DNA of 64,000 nt from Paragyromitra xinjiangensis (GCA_038503065.1 JBCAMK010000005.1:434001-498000), one strand, 5' to 3'; counted from the first letter of the stretch, positions 1 through 12,495 are shown. Program-made: numbers and translations. The notes: generated by a model from the sequence alone, not told the origin.

Positions 1-1640
1 GCGCCATTTATCACCAAGGGAACGCCGCCTAGGCCTTTGCTGGGGTGCCAGGGAAATCTTGCAGATGGACCGATCCTTTGATTGTGCGAGGATGGGCTTC
101 TTGTCAAGGGTTCGCCATACCAAAACCGCGACATGAAGGGGGAAAGGCGGGCAAATGTTTGGTAAACGCAAACGATGGTTAGGGGGGAAATTCAAGGTAC
201 AGATAGTGAAAAACAGTGGAAAGTGATCCATTAGTGGAGGGTGGTTAAAAGCTAGATAGTTTTTGTCCCTTTTTCTTCTTTTAATAAATTCTCTTTAAAC
301 TGAAATATATTCTTATACGTACTCCATGCAAACTAAAAAATAAATTCTACTACAAGGGCCCCTTGCGCAGCTTCCTCCTAGACACCGAAACATTCTCCCA
401 CGATACCAAAGGTCCAACCGCCAAGTAGCGGTATACAATCTAGTCTATCTATACTCCAGCTTCATTTAGCGCCAGCGTCTTACTTACCAAGAGTGTTGAA
501 CACCAACTAGACTCAGCGTTTTCCTGCAAAATTTTCAATCATGGTATCTTCACGGTCTCTCGTTCTGAACATATTTCGGTATGAATATGTGCCTTTTATA
601 GACAAAGATAGGCTAATTAACCTTCAAAAGTGGATCACCCTGCATGAGTTCTGCTACGTACTTGCTGTGGAATGAGGCGGATGCCGTAGGTAACCTCGGT
701 AACAACCACCTACCTTGGACTTGAGCCCCAAAACGCTACGGAAATAAATTCTACTTGAGTTACTATAGTACAATCGCTCCGTAAGAATGAGGTTTTTCAG
801 CGACACCATATTCTTATAAGTGTGGTATTCTTATAGAAAAACCGAGTGATATCTCATGATCTCGCGTTGCTGCTCTTTCAAGTTTTCTTGATCGATTGTA
901 TTACTAATATCTCGCTATCTACCTAGATATATATTTCATATAGCTACGCAGACTGGTCTTCGGAACCCATGGTGACTTTTTTCTGCCACAGTGTAACCTA
1001 AACAGGGGTAAGAAGCTAGGGATCATATATCTGAATCGGAGGCTTCCAAATAGAAAATCCCTAACCCTGACCGCCATATAAAAATAAACTAACAAAAACC
1101 TGCAAACTGCTAAGAATATTCTTTTGTAGCGATATTCTTACTTTTGCAAGATTCTCTGGTTCTGCTGGCCATATTTTTATAGACTGTTTATTCTTATAAA
1201 CAGAATTTTTCTGGGCGATTCTACTGTATCAGAAATGATCCAAAGCATACTTGGAGAGATAGGCATGCGGTTCATGGCCCAGGGCGTTTGGATTCGGGGC
1301 AGGTGTGAGCTGGTTACGACCCCGACAGTAATTTATCTTTTTAGCAAGTATATCTCATCAGCCGTGCTCTGTGGCTCCATGGTGCAATATGCAACGCTCT
1401 TGGCGTAACAGTTTTGAGCAAAAAGAGAGGGAAGCCACTTCGACTGTCAAATTAAGGGGTGATACTTCCTCTAAAGCTGTGTACGGGCAGCCGTCAGTTC
1501 TGCGTTAAACACCTCGCCCAGAAACCCCCTAGCCCTCACGCCAAGACCGCTGCATATTACATTACTTTGGTCCACCGTTAGATGTCGGGACCCATACCTC
1601 TTTGATCGTTTCGCGCCCCACCCCGTACACTCAAAAGCGA
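1..1640. other. Gene-free stretch; left edge is a diverged copy of 2090-2500
   Basis: I see no supportable gene here. Bases 1-345 resemble 2090-2500: both open with a GCGCC-TTTATC-CCAA-GGAACGC segment and both end in a T-rich run followed by a region containing TATGCAAA. The copy is cut by the window edge. From 300 to 1200 the motif ATTCTTAT (or close variants) recurs at least five times, near 311, 809, 826, 1132 and 1190. Its meaning is unknown. Confidence 0.5.
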
Positions 1641-1649
1641 TGATCTATT

Positions 1650-2015
1650 CTACAACAACCAGCGGGGAAAAAGGCTAGCAGGCGCCAGGTACTGGACAAA
1701 GATGGAGGTAGAGGTTTCCGTTACTTCAAACATGATCTTACTGTTACTTACTGAAATACAGATATTACGATGGCTGGGAATACGGTCCGCAGTTCGAATC
1801 GAGCGGTGCCTGCCATAGCAACATACCAGCAACCGACGGGAAAATTTGTACTGATGGGAGTAACACTGCCGCATCAGTGAAACTGCAGCGTTCACAGCCA
1901 TCGATACGGTGATGAACGATGCTCGACTTCCGCCGAGCCAGAAAAATCGCTCAATCTTTGCCCCTGCGAAAGTCACTAATAGTGGAAAGCCGACCAACAG
2001 TCCGATAGTCGACAT
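1650..2015 (-). CDS. Doubtful small membrane-protein ORF
   Basis: Open frame of 121 codons from an ATG at 2015 with a good context (AACAATGTCG). The frame stays open further upstream to 2138. The first 25 residues (MSTIGLLVGFPLLVTFAGAK) are hydrophobic and could be a signal or anchor segment. A second hydrophobic stretch follows, and the sequence ASFIT(M/V)S occurs twice. Near the 3' end a GTAAGT at about 1755 could be a donor with an acceptor about 60 nt on, so the true C terminus is uncertain. The flanking sequence looks decayed and no family is recognised. It may be a real small orphan gene or chance. Confidence 0.22.
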   Translation of the reverse strand: MSTIGLLVGFPLLVTFAGAKIERFFWLGGSRASFITVSMAVNAAVSLMRQCYSHQYKFSRRLLVCCYGRHRSIRTADRIPSHRNICISVSNSKIMFEVTETSTSIFVQYLAPASLFPRWLL

Positions 2016-2139
2016 TGTTATGAACGATGCACCACATGTTTGGTCCAAAGACGCAATACAAAGTCCCTTGAGGAAACTCGCCACCAGGCGCCGTTTATCC
2101 CCAAAGGAACGCTGGCCAGAGCTATGCTGGGTTCTCAAG

Positions 2140-5100
2140 GAGATCTAACGGGTGGTCCTGGACTATGGCCGTACGGTAATCCCAATGGCTTCGATAGAGT
2201 GGTACCGTCTTCGCTAGTATACGTCGTACGGTATGGACAGCGCCACGTGTAGTGGACCCGGTAGCATATGGTTGGGAGCGGAAACACCGTTAGGAGGAGT
2301 TAAGACTAAATCACATGAAAAGAGTTGGAGGGGGGTAGGGAGGTATATACGTATGCGGTACTAAATGTCGATATCGATGAGGGGAGGTTTGATGAAAGGT
2401 TGATAATTTTTGTTTCATTTTTTTCGTTTTAACTTTGCTTTTATTTCCTCGTATGTGTCTGAAATAAAAGTTCATTTTTATCCGTATGCAAATAAGGATA
2501 TTTGTATAGCAACTTCAATTTTGACAGCCTTCTCCAAGATACAGGTTTAGATGAAGAAAGTACGGCTATTACCATATCTTGACCATTTTTGAAATGACAC
2601 GATTCCCTCCGAATACCAGCCTTGGATGGTAGAAAGTGCAAGATACACATCACCAACGGTCATCGAACTATGAATTTGTTGAGATATTTGTAGCTGTTCC
2701 CCTGCTAGTTTACTTGGGCAACTAATTCAAGACTTTATATTTCCGCAATACTCCCGGTCCCAATCCTTTACTTAACCGAGTGATTGTTGATGTTGCTGTA
2801 TTTTGGGTGAGTGTGAGTGTGTTAGGTAGCACTGCCATGGATGGTAAGGAACCACTCTTCTACAGCCAACTCCTGCTGTCTTCCACATCCGGCCCCTTCC
2901 ACAAATAAAATTCTACCTATATTCACACTTCCGCCACCGAAAAACACTTCGATCTCAAAAACTATTGGTTTTCTTCGGCATAACATCGTCTAGGCCTTGC
3001 TGACGGACAGGTTTTTCCCATTCACAGCGGTCTAACGCCTGTCGATATACTAACAGATACAACCTTAATCGCGCGTGGGATTGGCTCCACTTTTACCACC
3101 AGCCGCCCTCTTCAATTGGAAGTGCAATCGAGCTCACAACGTCGTACTCTCCATGGAGCTCAATTGGGCTTCGCTATCATCACTACGATCCCGGATTGGG
3201 TATCGTTGTTGTCTCGACGTTCTAACAGTTCGATAAATCTAATTGTCTACAGCTAACTATCACCCCTACCAGATGATGTAGCCACTCCAGACTCACCTTC
3301 GCTGTACTCTACCTAAAGATGAGACTTATTTCTTGCTACTGGGTCTGGCGGCCACCGAAGGTGAAGCTGAGCAACACAACCGTACTTCATAACACCTGCA
3401 GAGTCGACTCGCAAAGAGCCCCTACATCAACTACAAAACAGGCGATGAGTTGACATTACAACAGGATACGATCAAGGTGCGCGACTGTCCCCAAATTAGT
3501 TGCTGAATGGACTCCAGATTCCAGTGCTCAAGAAGTACTACTTTTTCTACCGTCTCATCACGGCGAGGCTGGTACTTACCAACTGCTGCCCATAATCAAA
3601 AAGTGATCTTTGGGCAACCTGCAAACCGGTCGGCGAGATTTGGGCCACTCCTTGCCTCTCATGCTTGAAATATGATCATCATTCAACCTCAAGATCTCCT
3701 AATGGGACCATCGGGTAGTCACCCCCTCGTAAGTGCTGAACTGACCTGTCAATTGCTCATAGACTATGCAGCACGATCTCCAGGTGAAGGCTCCCTCCTA
3801 GTTCCAAGAAGCGGCCTTCAGAAACACCTTTCAACCTCAACCAATGTTCCGTATCCAGCCTACCGCCTAGGCTCGAGAGCTGTCCTCGAGACACTTTCTA
3901 CTCCTCCTGGAGAGGTCTATAATTAATGACTGATTCATAAACCTGAAAGTTGCGCTCTAGGCGACCTCAAAGTTGTACATCAGGATCGCTATGCGATGAC
4001 GCCCTACCTGATTGCAGGGCCGCACTGCAGACTGTCTCCACAAGCTCCACATTATCTCCCGGCCCGGGGTGGCTTCCAGGTTCGACAGCTAACCTCTGGG
4101 CCACTTACGCAACGTTCTGGAGCATATTCCGATGGCAATACAGTCATGTAGCGAGATGTACTATACAGACTTCCGGAAATCGTCCGTGGCTCAAGTTCTG
4201 AGGACTGTACAACGAGTGCCTCGGCATATCGGAGAGCCCTTGGAGCGCTCCATAGGGCCCTGGCAGTTTTGCAGGCAGTCCAACGCGTCTATCGGATCCT
4301 CATGAACAAACCAATGAACGCTGACTCACGTGCCAGGTAGGCAGCTGGAAAATATTTCCAATTACCACGAACTACTAATATTCCGCATTTCATTGACTTG
4401 TCCGATCACGCTGGAAGTTTTATCACCGGTTTACGCTACAATATCCCCCGTTTCAGGAGTACGCAAGTACTATCTGTCAGCGGAGAAAAATGTCTTGGAA
4501 CCCCTGTAACCAAGATTCAAAGTCAGTTGCGGTTTCCATAGCCAGCACAGTATTTGCGGCCCTCTACGAGACGTGCAGTATCCGGTCGGAAAGCGACTTG
4601 CCATAGGGCAAATTGATGTCAAGGCCACATGGATTAACTACTGTAGGGCGCACAGTCGAAATATTTGACTTGGAGAGGCTGCCCTGCGTACAGTGCTCCA
4701 GACTTCCTCCGATCTCCGCTGTGGAGTTCTAACACTGACTGCCTCTCTAGCCTGAGCAGTATCACCAAAGGAGTAGTATCACCTAGGAGGCCTCCAGGCC
4801 TCCCAGAGATTTTCTTAGCCATCAGCTACCCCTTGAACCTCCGTCGGTTACTCCCCAATAACTCGCACGCTTCCCAATGAGAGCGGCAAGGTCATGCTGC
4901 CTACCAAACCCGAGGATTGACCTCGAGAGGACATCTCGTATCCAGCAAACTCAGTAGGCTGAGGGCCTCCCATGTTCCAAGACTGCCCTCAAGACGACTG
5001 GTATGCGCGCAACCTAGATACACGTGCGCTGGCTGTCACCGGGATCGAGAACGGACATGAAAACAACCTCCAGCGCTCAGTATATTCAGCAAAGACTGTC

Positions 5101-6835
5101 TAAGCCCCATACTAGTGTCGCGCAAGACACCTCATTCCCTTCAACATCGCCGATACCCATCGGCCGTCAGGCCTAAGCACCGAACCAGCGGATGACCTTT
5201 AGCCCTCGCTTTACCCGTTCGAAAGTTTAGCCAAAGCCAACAAAATCCAATAGGAGTATCAACCTACCTCGCGAGCACCAGGCCTTCGCGACTCAATGGT
5301 CAGAGCTCTTCTGACACAAGATCGAGCCCAAGTGGCCAGCGAGATATGTACGTTGACTGCCTACAACTTAATGTTGAACGAGCTGTATATATTCGGGCTA
5401 TCCTAGCTGGAATACTGCGGTGCACAACGCTCCAGTGCGTTTGTCTGAACTTATAAATATGTCAAAATTTCCACAACTGTGATAGCCAAATCCGCACAAT
5501 GACTCCCACGGCCTCACAGTTAAATCGATCAATAACTGCTGGACTTACAAAGATACATTGTCAGTGATGCGGCAGTTGGATCGTTGACTTGGGGTGCGAG
5601 TGATAATTATTGCTTGACACTCTCGTAATACTTCAGTGTCCTTCCTATGGCCAACACGGGCTATCGACCTGCCAATGATGCAGTCTCAAAACTACCTTCC
5701 CCTGCTTAAGCCCTAGTCTCTCCGGAGGCTGAGGTGATGTCTCAAGATGTCTTCGCGTGTGTTATGATTCAAAGTTCGATTCTTTTGAGTAAACTTGGAC
5801 TACCCTCAGAGAATCACCTTTGTGGGAAAGGAATCTGTGTGATGAATCTTCAATGGACATACTCGGCATACGCCAAATAATACGAACATGGGTTGGCAGG
5901 CTTATGAAGCAAGGCTAGAGCTTACGGAGAGGGTACTCACGTGCGATAGCAACGTAGCTCTGCCTCTTATCGAGCATATTGGTAAGATCAGCCGACCGAG
6001 TGGTATCGCCTGACTGCAGTTCCAGTTTGTTTTGTCGTTACTCCGAATCGCTGGGCGGGAACCGTATTTAAATACTAAATGGGTGGCACACACGGTATCG
6101 CAAAAATCATAAGGTTACAATACCAGCCTTTCATGTATTCCTAAAGACACAATGAAATGTGAAATGATGGCTTCAGACCTTTGCCCACCCTATATCCCTA
6201 CCATAGTGTGACCAGCTAATGCTTGAGTGATCGCCTAAGAATAGGAGCGAGATCTATCTGTGTATATTCTAGGCTAGCACAATATACCCCTACAGATATC
6301 ATATGATATCTAGGTAGATGTTTTTCGCGATTGGTGAGATACGGATACTCAACAAGAAACAACTTAAGCGGCGTATGGCCCAGTGCGATGGTATTACTTA
6401 TACAGGCACTCATTGATAGTTGTCGTGCAGATGGTGCATCATACACCGAAGTGTAACAAGTGATATTTGATATATGCCCACACCGGAAACTTTCACCAAT
6501 ACCTCGGAAGGCCCTGAAACCAGCCAGATGCCAGCAAGATATGTGACAGAGCCATGATATACGATATTTGACAGAACCTTTGATCGTACGGTACGTCCGA
6601 GATTTGGTTAAGCCTGGGGCGGCCTGGGAGCGAGTACATTAGTCCGTCATATAATCGAAATCCCTGACTACCATCAACCAGCCACCCCAAGCCAGTCACA
6701 ATGCCTCATCTCGTGACCTCCCATTTTTACCGCGGGTCTCTACGACTCACAGACTATAGTATATGGAGTCATTGTTTACTCCCTTAGCCCCGTTGCCCCG
6801 TACAACGCTTAGTCGCTGCCAAGATTGTTTACGAT
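2140..6835. other. Long stretch without a convincing gene
   Basis: Only short open frames occur, and none has splice-site or composition support. 2090-2500 is the second copy of the segment at the window start. Several stretches (3300-5300) read like heavily mutated former coding sequence on the + strand, but I could not assign them to any family. Confidence 0.45.
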
Positions 6836-6840
6836 TTGGA

Positions 6841-6900
6841 TATAAATTCGACTTCCCCCCCACGCTTCTCCCTTTTCTTCTTTTCTCTCTACCTTCGGGA
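6841..6900 (+). promoter_or_regulatory. TATA box and pyrimidine tract, promoter of the 7.0-kb gene
   Basis: TATAAATT at 6841-6848 is followed by a C/T-rich run (about 6852-6890), the usual arrangement of a fungal core promoter. The ATG at 7038 lies about 190 nt downstream, leaving a long 5' leader. Confidence 0.5.
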
Positions 6901-7037
6901 AGTGTGGATTGCGAATAGTGCTATTTTATAACACGCTTTACCAATCTTCTTTTCAAAGTCTCTGCTTACTGCCTATACCCCTCCGCTCCCAAACTCTCTC
7001 TTTCGTGCGACTTTTACCTTCCTCTCGGCCAGCCGCA

Positions 7038-8302
7038 ATGTTTCACTACGCGCTGACAATGTTTTTCGGTAACGGTCCTGCGGCGTTGATCGCAAGCCAG
7101 GCCTTTGACCTTGTTCTCGGCGGACTCCTTCTGGCGTACGTCGGCTATGTCGCGATGACTACCAGATCGTGAGAAAAGCTTCCTTTCTTTTTATCATTTT
7201 TGATCATTTTTCATTTTTCTTTATCTTTTATATCTTCCTAATTCCTCCGCTTCCTATCCTCTGAGCCCATCTCCTTCACTTGAAATATTTGATTTATTTC
7301 TTCTCTTTTTCTGCTCTATTATATTCTCTCCTTCGCCGTTAGTGTTATAACTGTCGATACTATTTACGGGTGTTGTTTTCATCCTGCAAACATGCTCACC
7401 ATCCTCTTCACCACAGATCACTCGACAAAGAACAAGTGTTCCTGCCCGTCAAACCCGTGGCAGCCACGGCAAGTGGGCGCAGGAGGCCTAAGTTCGAAGG
7501 CCTCCTGAAAGCTCGCTCGATCACCGAGTGTTCGACTCTGGTCCTGGCCGCTGACCGAGGACTCCCAGAGTTCGAAAAGTTAGTTCAGCGCGCCAGGATC
7601 GTGGACGACAGGAATGCTCGTGCCTCCGCCTCTCTTCGTCCTCTTCCAGTTGTTCGCTCTGCAACTTCTGTTTCCCCTCTATCCGTCGCCATACCGGCTC
7701 CTCTCTTTCCCGCCTGCGGCAAAGCTCCTCTGGTCATCGACTGGGTCCCTAAACCCCAGCTTGTACTGTCAACAGTCGATGACCAGCAACTCTCATTGGC
7801 ACCGGTCGAGCCAATGGAGTTCGAGTGGAACCCGGTTGCTGTCGTGTGCACTCCCCCAGCGCCAATCAAGTCGTCTGCCTTCCGTCCCGCTCCTGTCTGT
7901 TCTCCGGTGCTCCCCCACGGTGAGGCACCAACAGATATGGAGTGGGAGCAAACATTGGCGGTCCCCATCGTCAACCAGCCAGACAACTCCTCCGAATCCA
8001 CCAAGACGGAGAACTCTGCTTCGACGGCACCCGCAGCAACAATCGTCAACAATCCTGTTGCTCCCGCTCCGGCCCCTCATATCGTTCCGGTTTTCGTTGG
8101 CGCCCCGGCTTCTGCTCCTGCTTCAGCTCCTTCGGCAGCACCACCGTCTTCGACCACCTTCAACTTTGCTGGCCCTACCATCTCATTGGGCCCGGCAATG
8201 CCTGGAACGGTCTTCAACAGCACCAGCATGGTCACCAATTCAGCACTCATCAACGCTCCAGCAACAAGGAGAAAGACGAACCCCGCTCCTCGGAGGAGAT
8301 AA
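7038..8302 (+). CDS. Membrane-anchored Pro/Ala/Ser-rich orphan protein (spliced)
   Basis: Model: exons 7038-7168 and 7417-8302, 338 residues. The donor is TC|GTGAGA and the acceptor CACAG|A; the join is phase 2 and in frame. The 248-nt intron is T-rich and long for this window, so a missed small exon is possible. Exon 1 encodes a hydrophobic segment (about residues 14-40, containing LVLGGLLLAYVGYVAM) that should be a membrane anchor. The rest is low-complexity and rich in Pro, Ala and Ser, with two short motifs of the form M-E-(F/W)-E(-W), and a basic C terminus. No known domain is recognised. The layout (anchor exon, phase-2 intron, Pro-rich exon) is shared with the gene at 34274-35677. Longer frames on other phases are shadows of this biased sequence. 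Confidence 0.65.
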
Positions 8303-8760
8303 GTCCAGGTTTTTCGGCCGGCGTGTCGTTGGCTTGGGCTGGTGGTTGCTATTGGCAGGATGCTCTTTTGCGGGCCTGGAATAGCACCACCTGGCGGTAC
8401 GGCTGTTGGTGTAGGGCTTGCGGCAATGTGTCGTGATGGTTGTCTTGGTAAGTTTTTTCCTCCCCTCCCCACCCACCTCCCATTCCATGATGATTTTTGA
8501 GATGGCTAATGATTTTCTTCACCGGCAATGCCAATTGGCCGCAAGGCCTTCCAACCACGATCGACACCCGGTTCGACATCTCCGACAGTTTCAGCAACAT
8601 CAGCAAATCGACTCGGCGGACTAAGACAACACCCCCGGGAGCCGACCGGCAGGTGTTCAACAACATTGGGCAAGGATCGGTTCGAGAGAAATGGGATGGT
8701 GCCATAACGAGCCACGAGGCTGCATGGGCATCCCAGGTAGAGAAGTATTCACCACCTCCC
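8303..8760 (+). other. 3' region with a candidate further exon
   Basis: After the stop codon at 8300-8302 there is a clear donor (CTTG|GTAAGT at about 8450) and a T/C-rich intron-like run. An open segment at about 8540-8735 follows, ending CCCAG|GTAGAG. It contains a peptide (STRRTKTTPPGA) that resembles the end of the preceding ORF (ATRRKTNPAP). This is either an extra or alternative exon of the 7.0-kb gene or part of a duplicated copy. I could not find a splice that joins the frames. Confidence 0.3.
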
Positions 8761-8803
8761 TCCCTTTTTCTTTTCACCTCTCTCTTACAAACATTCAATT
8801 TAT

Positions 8804-8925
8804 GGGTTCCCGGCGAGCTGGCGCCACATGGGAACCCGACAAAAAAATACCTAAAACCAAAAAAAACTCAAAACTCAAAAACCCTCACAAAAAAATCAGA
8901 AAATAAAAAAGCCCAAAAATAATTA
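8804..8925 (+). repeat. Hairpin followed by A-rich tract
   Basis: GGGTTCCC (8804-8811) pairs with GGGAACCC (8830-8837), a perfect 8-bp stem. It is followed at once by about 85 nt of mostly A (8841-8925). The 34.3-kb gene has the same arrangement at 36816-36990. Confidence 0.6.
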
Positions 8926-9012
8926 GATTGTTTTCCTTTATCTTTTCTTCTTTTCTTTTTGGAGCAGCCGGCTGGGATGGGAGGATGATAGTATAGGACC
9001 GAACCAGCGGCT

Positions 9013-9085
9013 CAGGGTGCATTCATTCCATGGGTGCACCCTGGGTCCCTCAGCGATGGGTTATCACCTTGCCGTGGTGCTGAGG
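9013..9085. repeat. Two consecutive hairpins before a T-rich run
   Basis: Stem 1 is CAGGGTGCA at 9013-9021 with TGCACCCTG at 9035-9043 (9 bp, perfect). Stem 2 is CCTCAGC at 9048-9054 with GCTGAGG at 9079-9085 (7 bp, perfect). A T-rich stretch follows at 9115-9140. It may be a transcript 3' structure or the end of an unrecognised element. Confidence 0.45.
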
Positions 9086-9099
9086 CTTGCCTTACGAAG

Positions 9100-10810
9100 A
9101 ATAACCTGGTCCATATTTTATGTTTTTCTTTTTTTTCTCTTTGTATCTTAATAATGGAATAATAGATTGAAGGAACAAGCATCGACGATTAATACTTTCT
9201 GGGAATACGAGTTGTCTAGTTCCTTTCTGTCAGTGCCGGTTAACAGTGTACTCTTGGAAATATTTTGGCTGTTATACAGCCACCGGTGCATCCTCAATAC
9301 AGTCGCTTCTCAACCGGTGGTTCACAGCGCTGACTTCACCCCACCACCATGCCCGCTCCCATCGAGATTCGACTTCCAATTCTATCACCTACTAGCTGCC
9401 GCCGTTATAGGAGCAATACCATTCCATCGAAAGATTCCAAAATTACAGTCCAAAGAATGGCTAAAACACCAGCCCGAACAAGTCAGTCTTACTAGCCCCA
9501 GGTCTCGGTGGGATAGGCTCCTCCGATAGTGCCTGGTTAAGCTAGAGCAGGATGATGATTAGAAAATCAGGGATATTATTCCGCATTCCGATCTCAGCTA
9601 ATATTTATGTTCTCTCTACTAAAGCACTACCTACTACCTACAGGTTTACAAGAGCCTAGAGCACGCAGCTATCATCAGCCAACAATTTCGCGTTTCGATG
9701 CTCGCAGTTGGAAATACAATAACCCCGACTGAGTGTTTACTTCCCGAGAGAAAGAATTTAAAGATGCTGAGAGCAGCCTCCCTATCCGTCTTGAATTATA
9801 TCTCACGGACTGTTTCGATTTCGTACCATGCCAGGTACCACCTTTCAACGACCAGTAGATTATGGAATAGTTCTAGAGATAGGCTGCGCTCTGGCCCACT
9901 CTTCAGCGTTGCCTATCGGTGATGATTGATGGCCGAGCGTACCTACCCGACGCCGCCTTTTGTATCCGACGGTAAACAGCCTTCCTGGGACTATCCCTGA
10001 GGTAACTGAACCTTCGGTAGGAGCGTTAAGTTTCTAGGTCGATCCGTCCTCCGCATGCGCTACTTGGTTTAATGGAAGTCGGAGAATCATGATTACTATC
10101 TGAGTATCAAGGATGCGGGAGATAGAAGATATCTTCCCTTCTAGCTTGCTCAAGATCAGGGGAGATAGGAGTCGCGAGTTATAATTGATACCACCTAGTC
10201 ATCGCCACCAGGTCGGGGTTGTTACAGGATGGTTAGGATCTGGCGCTAGGCACGCCCGTTCATTAACGTTAAGGAATGGATCAGAAAAGTTAAACCTATG
10301 CGGGCAATGAGATTTACTCATGAGGGATCATATCTAGTACTTTACTTAGATAATGAGAAATCGGAGATATCTCACTTAAGTGCGCAAGTACGTTTGCACG
10401 CTGCTGGATTACGGTATCATTCAAACAAGAGACTCGCTTAACATGTCTGATTTCCCTTATTTATTTGTATTCAGAATAAACAGAGTTTGATTATCCGCGA
10501 ATTTTCGAGAGTCATCCAGTCTCAGTAGTGGGGATCTTGCACTGGATCCCAGTTGTATGATTTTGTTACTTGCTCAGCGACGTCTAAATGGTCCACCATG
10601 TAGAATAACGCGTTATAATAGTTCGTGTAAGAGAGCTGTATAAACGAAATATTATGTGGACAGTATTGACCAAAGGATAGCCGCATGTATTATCAAAATC
10701 TATCAGATTCTCTTTGTTGTCGTTTCGGTTGCCCCGGGCAACCGTACTTATGGTACTCACCCAATCAGGGCGTTCGTAACCAAGTAATGGCAGTCGGCGA
10801 AATTATAGAC
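9100..10810. other. Stretch without a convincing gene
   Basis: Only unsupported short frames are present (for example 9167-9529). From 10800 on the sequence becomes C/T-rich and leads into the promoter of the 11.1-kb gene. Confidence 0.4.
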
Positions 10811-11075
10811 GTCAGTATTTCTTGGCATCCCCCCCCACCACAATGAAAGACAAACAGGCCTGTCTTCCTTCGATCTCCTCTCCACTTTTCTTTTCATCTA
10901 GAAAAGAAATCCATCACTCAAATCGAATCCCCCTTTCTTCCTTCCATCCTGCTCTCTTATCTGCAAATCCAATCTTCTCACACACCCTTCAATCTTCATT
11001 CTCCCCTTTACAAACCATCCCTCTCGTGTCCAAGGCACAATCCCCCACTTAAATTTGTCCCACTCGTAAATAACA

Positions 11076-12495
11076 ATGTGGAAACGCGTCACTGCTGTAT
11101 TCCGCAAGGGATCTATTCCGAAAGTCAGTAATGACGCGGATAAATCAACCGCTGAAACCATTTCTCCTAAGCCAACGCCGGAAATAGTCATCAACTTGAC
11201 TACCATTACTACTTCATCCGTTGAGGTATTTCTAGATAACCCTCTCCTGAATATTATAACACTAACTTTCTCTCCAAGATCATCACTCCCCAAGAGCTTC
11301 AAGAAGTCCGTATCACGGACGGAAATTTGACTATTGATGCTATCGTCCAGGACGATGAAATTTTGCCCATCTTCGATGATCAAACTCGCGAACCTCTAAA
11401 ACCCTCATCGCCCAATTCCCCTCATCATGGTGCCTTTCAACTACCGTTGACTAGAGCCGAAGCCGAGATTGCCGCAAAGCGCTTTCTCGCAGATATTTAT
11501 GGCGAAGACACCAGGATGCGCGCAGCCAGACCTCTTCCAACCCCGAATGAATCCATTAAAAAAGCTCGGTATGGTTCGCTTTTCTCCAGACTCGAAACTA
11601 AACCATTCGGTAGCAAATTCTTGGAGAAGAAGTTTCGACAAAAGTCGACGAAGCAGAATAAGTCAATCTTCGGGAGCAAGAAACCCGCTCGTCTACCACT
11701 TGGGAACTTCCCACCCGATGCGGTGAACCCAGATATTCTCACGAGAGAGTTTTTCGAAGAATGCGACAGGAAAGAGCGTCTTCGCGAAGAAGCTTACCGC
11801 GCCGCCAATCCGGTCGAAGAAGCTCCAAGCGTGCATACCACCATTCAATCGTATGATAGCGATTATGACACGCCGTTCACTGGCAACTTTGACGTCGAAG
11901 GTTGTCATGAGACTCCCAACTATAGTCATTGCTCTAGACTTGAAGGGGATGAGAATGGTAAGCATGCTGTGGATAGGAAATATATCGACGTGACTACTAA
12001 CTTACTTGAAGGTCATTGCTGTTGCACTGACCCCATTGAAGAACCGATCCTCAGCTGGCAGGAAGAACTTCGCCTTTCCGAACAGTGGAAATATCAGGAA
12101 AGAAAACGGGAATATCTCCGAGAGTTGAAAGAAATCGATAGAAGAGTTAAACGCGAAGACGTTGCATATGCTCGCAAAATGTACAAGTGGGCTGAGGAAC
12201 ACGAGATTCCTGTGATGACCGAAGAAGAGATGAACAGGAATCCTGTTGGAATCACCTATGGAGTGAAGCGTATACTGTCCAGGGCAGTCAAGCCAGGTCG
12301 CATGGATCCTGCGAAGAAGTTTCGGGTTTATGTGGAGTAAGCCATAGATAGGGCTAGGAGTTTATTTTACCAGTATGCACATTATTCCATCCCCCATCCG
12401 GTGAAGCAACTAACAGCCATTTACCTCAATACAGATTAGAAGTCGCGCACTGGAAAGCGTTTCGCAAGATATCTTTGAGTTATCGAGTAGGATAA
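11076..12495 (+). CDS. Orphan protein, four exons, 404 residues
   Basis: Model: exons 11076-11225, 11279-11957, 12012-12336 and 12435-12495; the lengths sum to 1215 nt, in frame throughout. Intron 1 (53 nt) has GTATTT, CACTAAC and CCAAG. Intron 2 (54 nt) has GTAAGC, ACTAAC and GAAG. Intron 3 (98 nt) has GTAAGC, AACTAAC and ACAG. Intron 2 is a multiple of three and free of stops, so retention adds 18 residues. If intron 3 is kept, translation stops at 12340 and the last 19 residues are lost. The N terminus is MWKRVTAVFRKGS, the middle is basic, and a highly charged, probably coiled-coil segment begins with SWQEELRLSEQ. No known domain or signal peptide is visible. A decayed paralogue lies at 13690-14789. 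Function unknown. Confidence 0.75.
11958..12011 (+). other. In-frame 54-nt intron
   Basis: GTAAGC donor, CTACTAAC branch site and CTTGAAG acceptor flank a 54-nt segment with no stop in the reading frame. Splicing joins AAT-G to GT-CAT and keeps the frame. Either form of the message is translatable. Confidence 0.7.

Noticed and set aside
7585..8472. Several overlapping ORFs on both strands (up to 256 codons)
   Set aside because: They are shadows of the C-rich, Pro/Ala/Ser-biased exon at 7417-8302, which alone has splice support.
9167..9529. 120-codon plus-strand ORF
   Set aside because: Non-ATG start, no splice or promoter support, and no protein-like motif.
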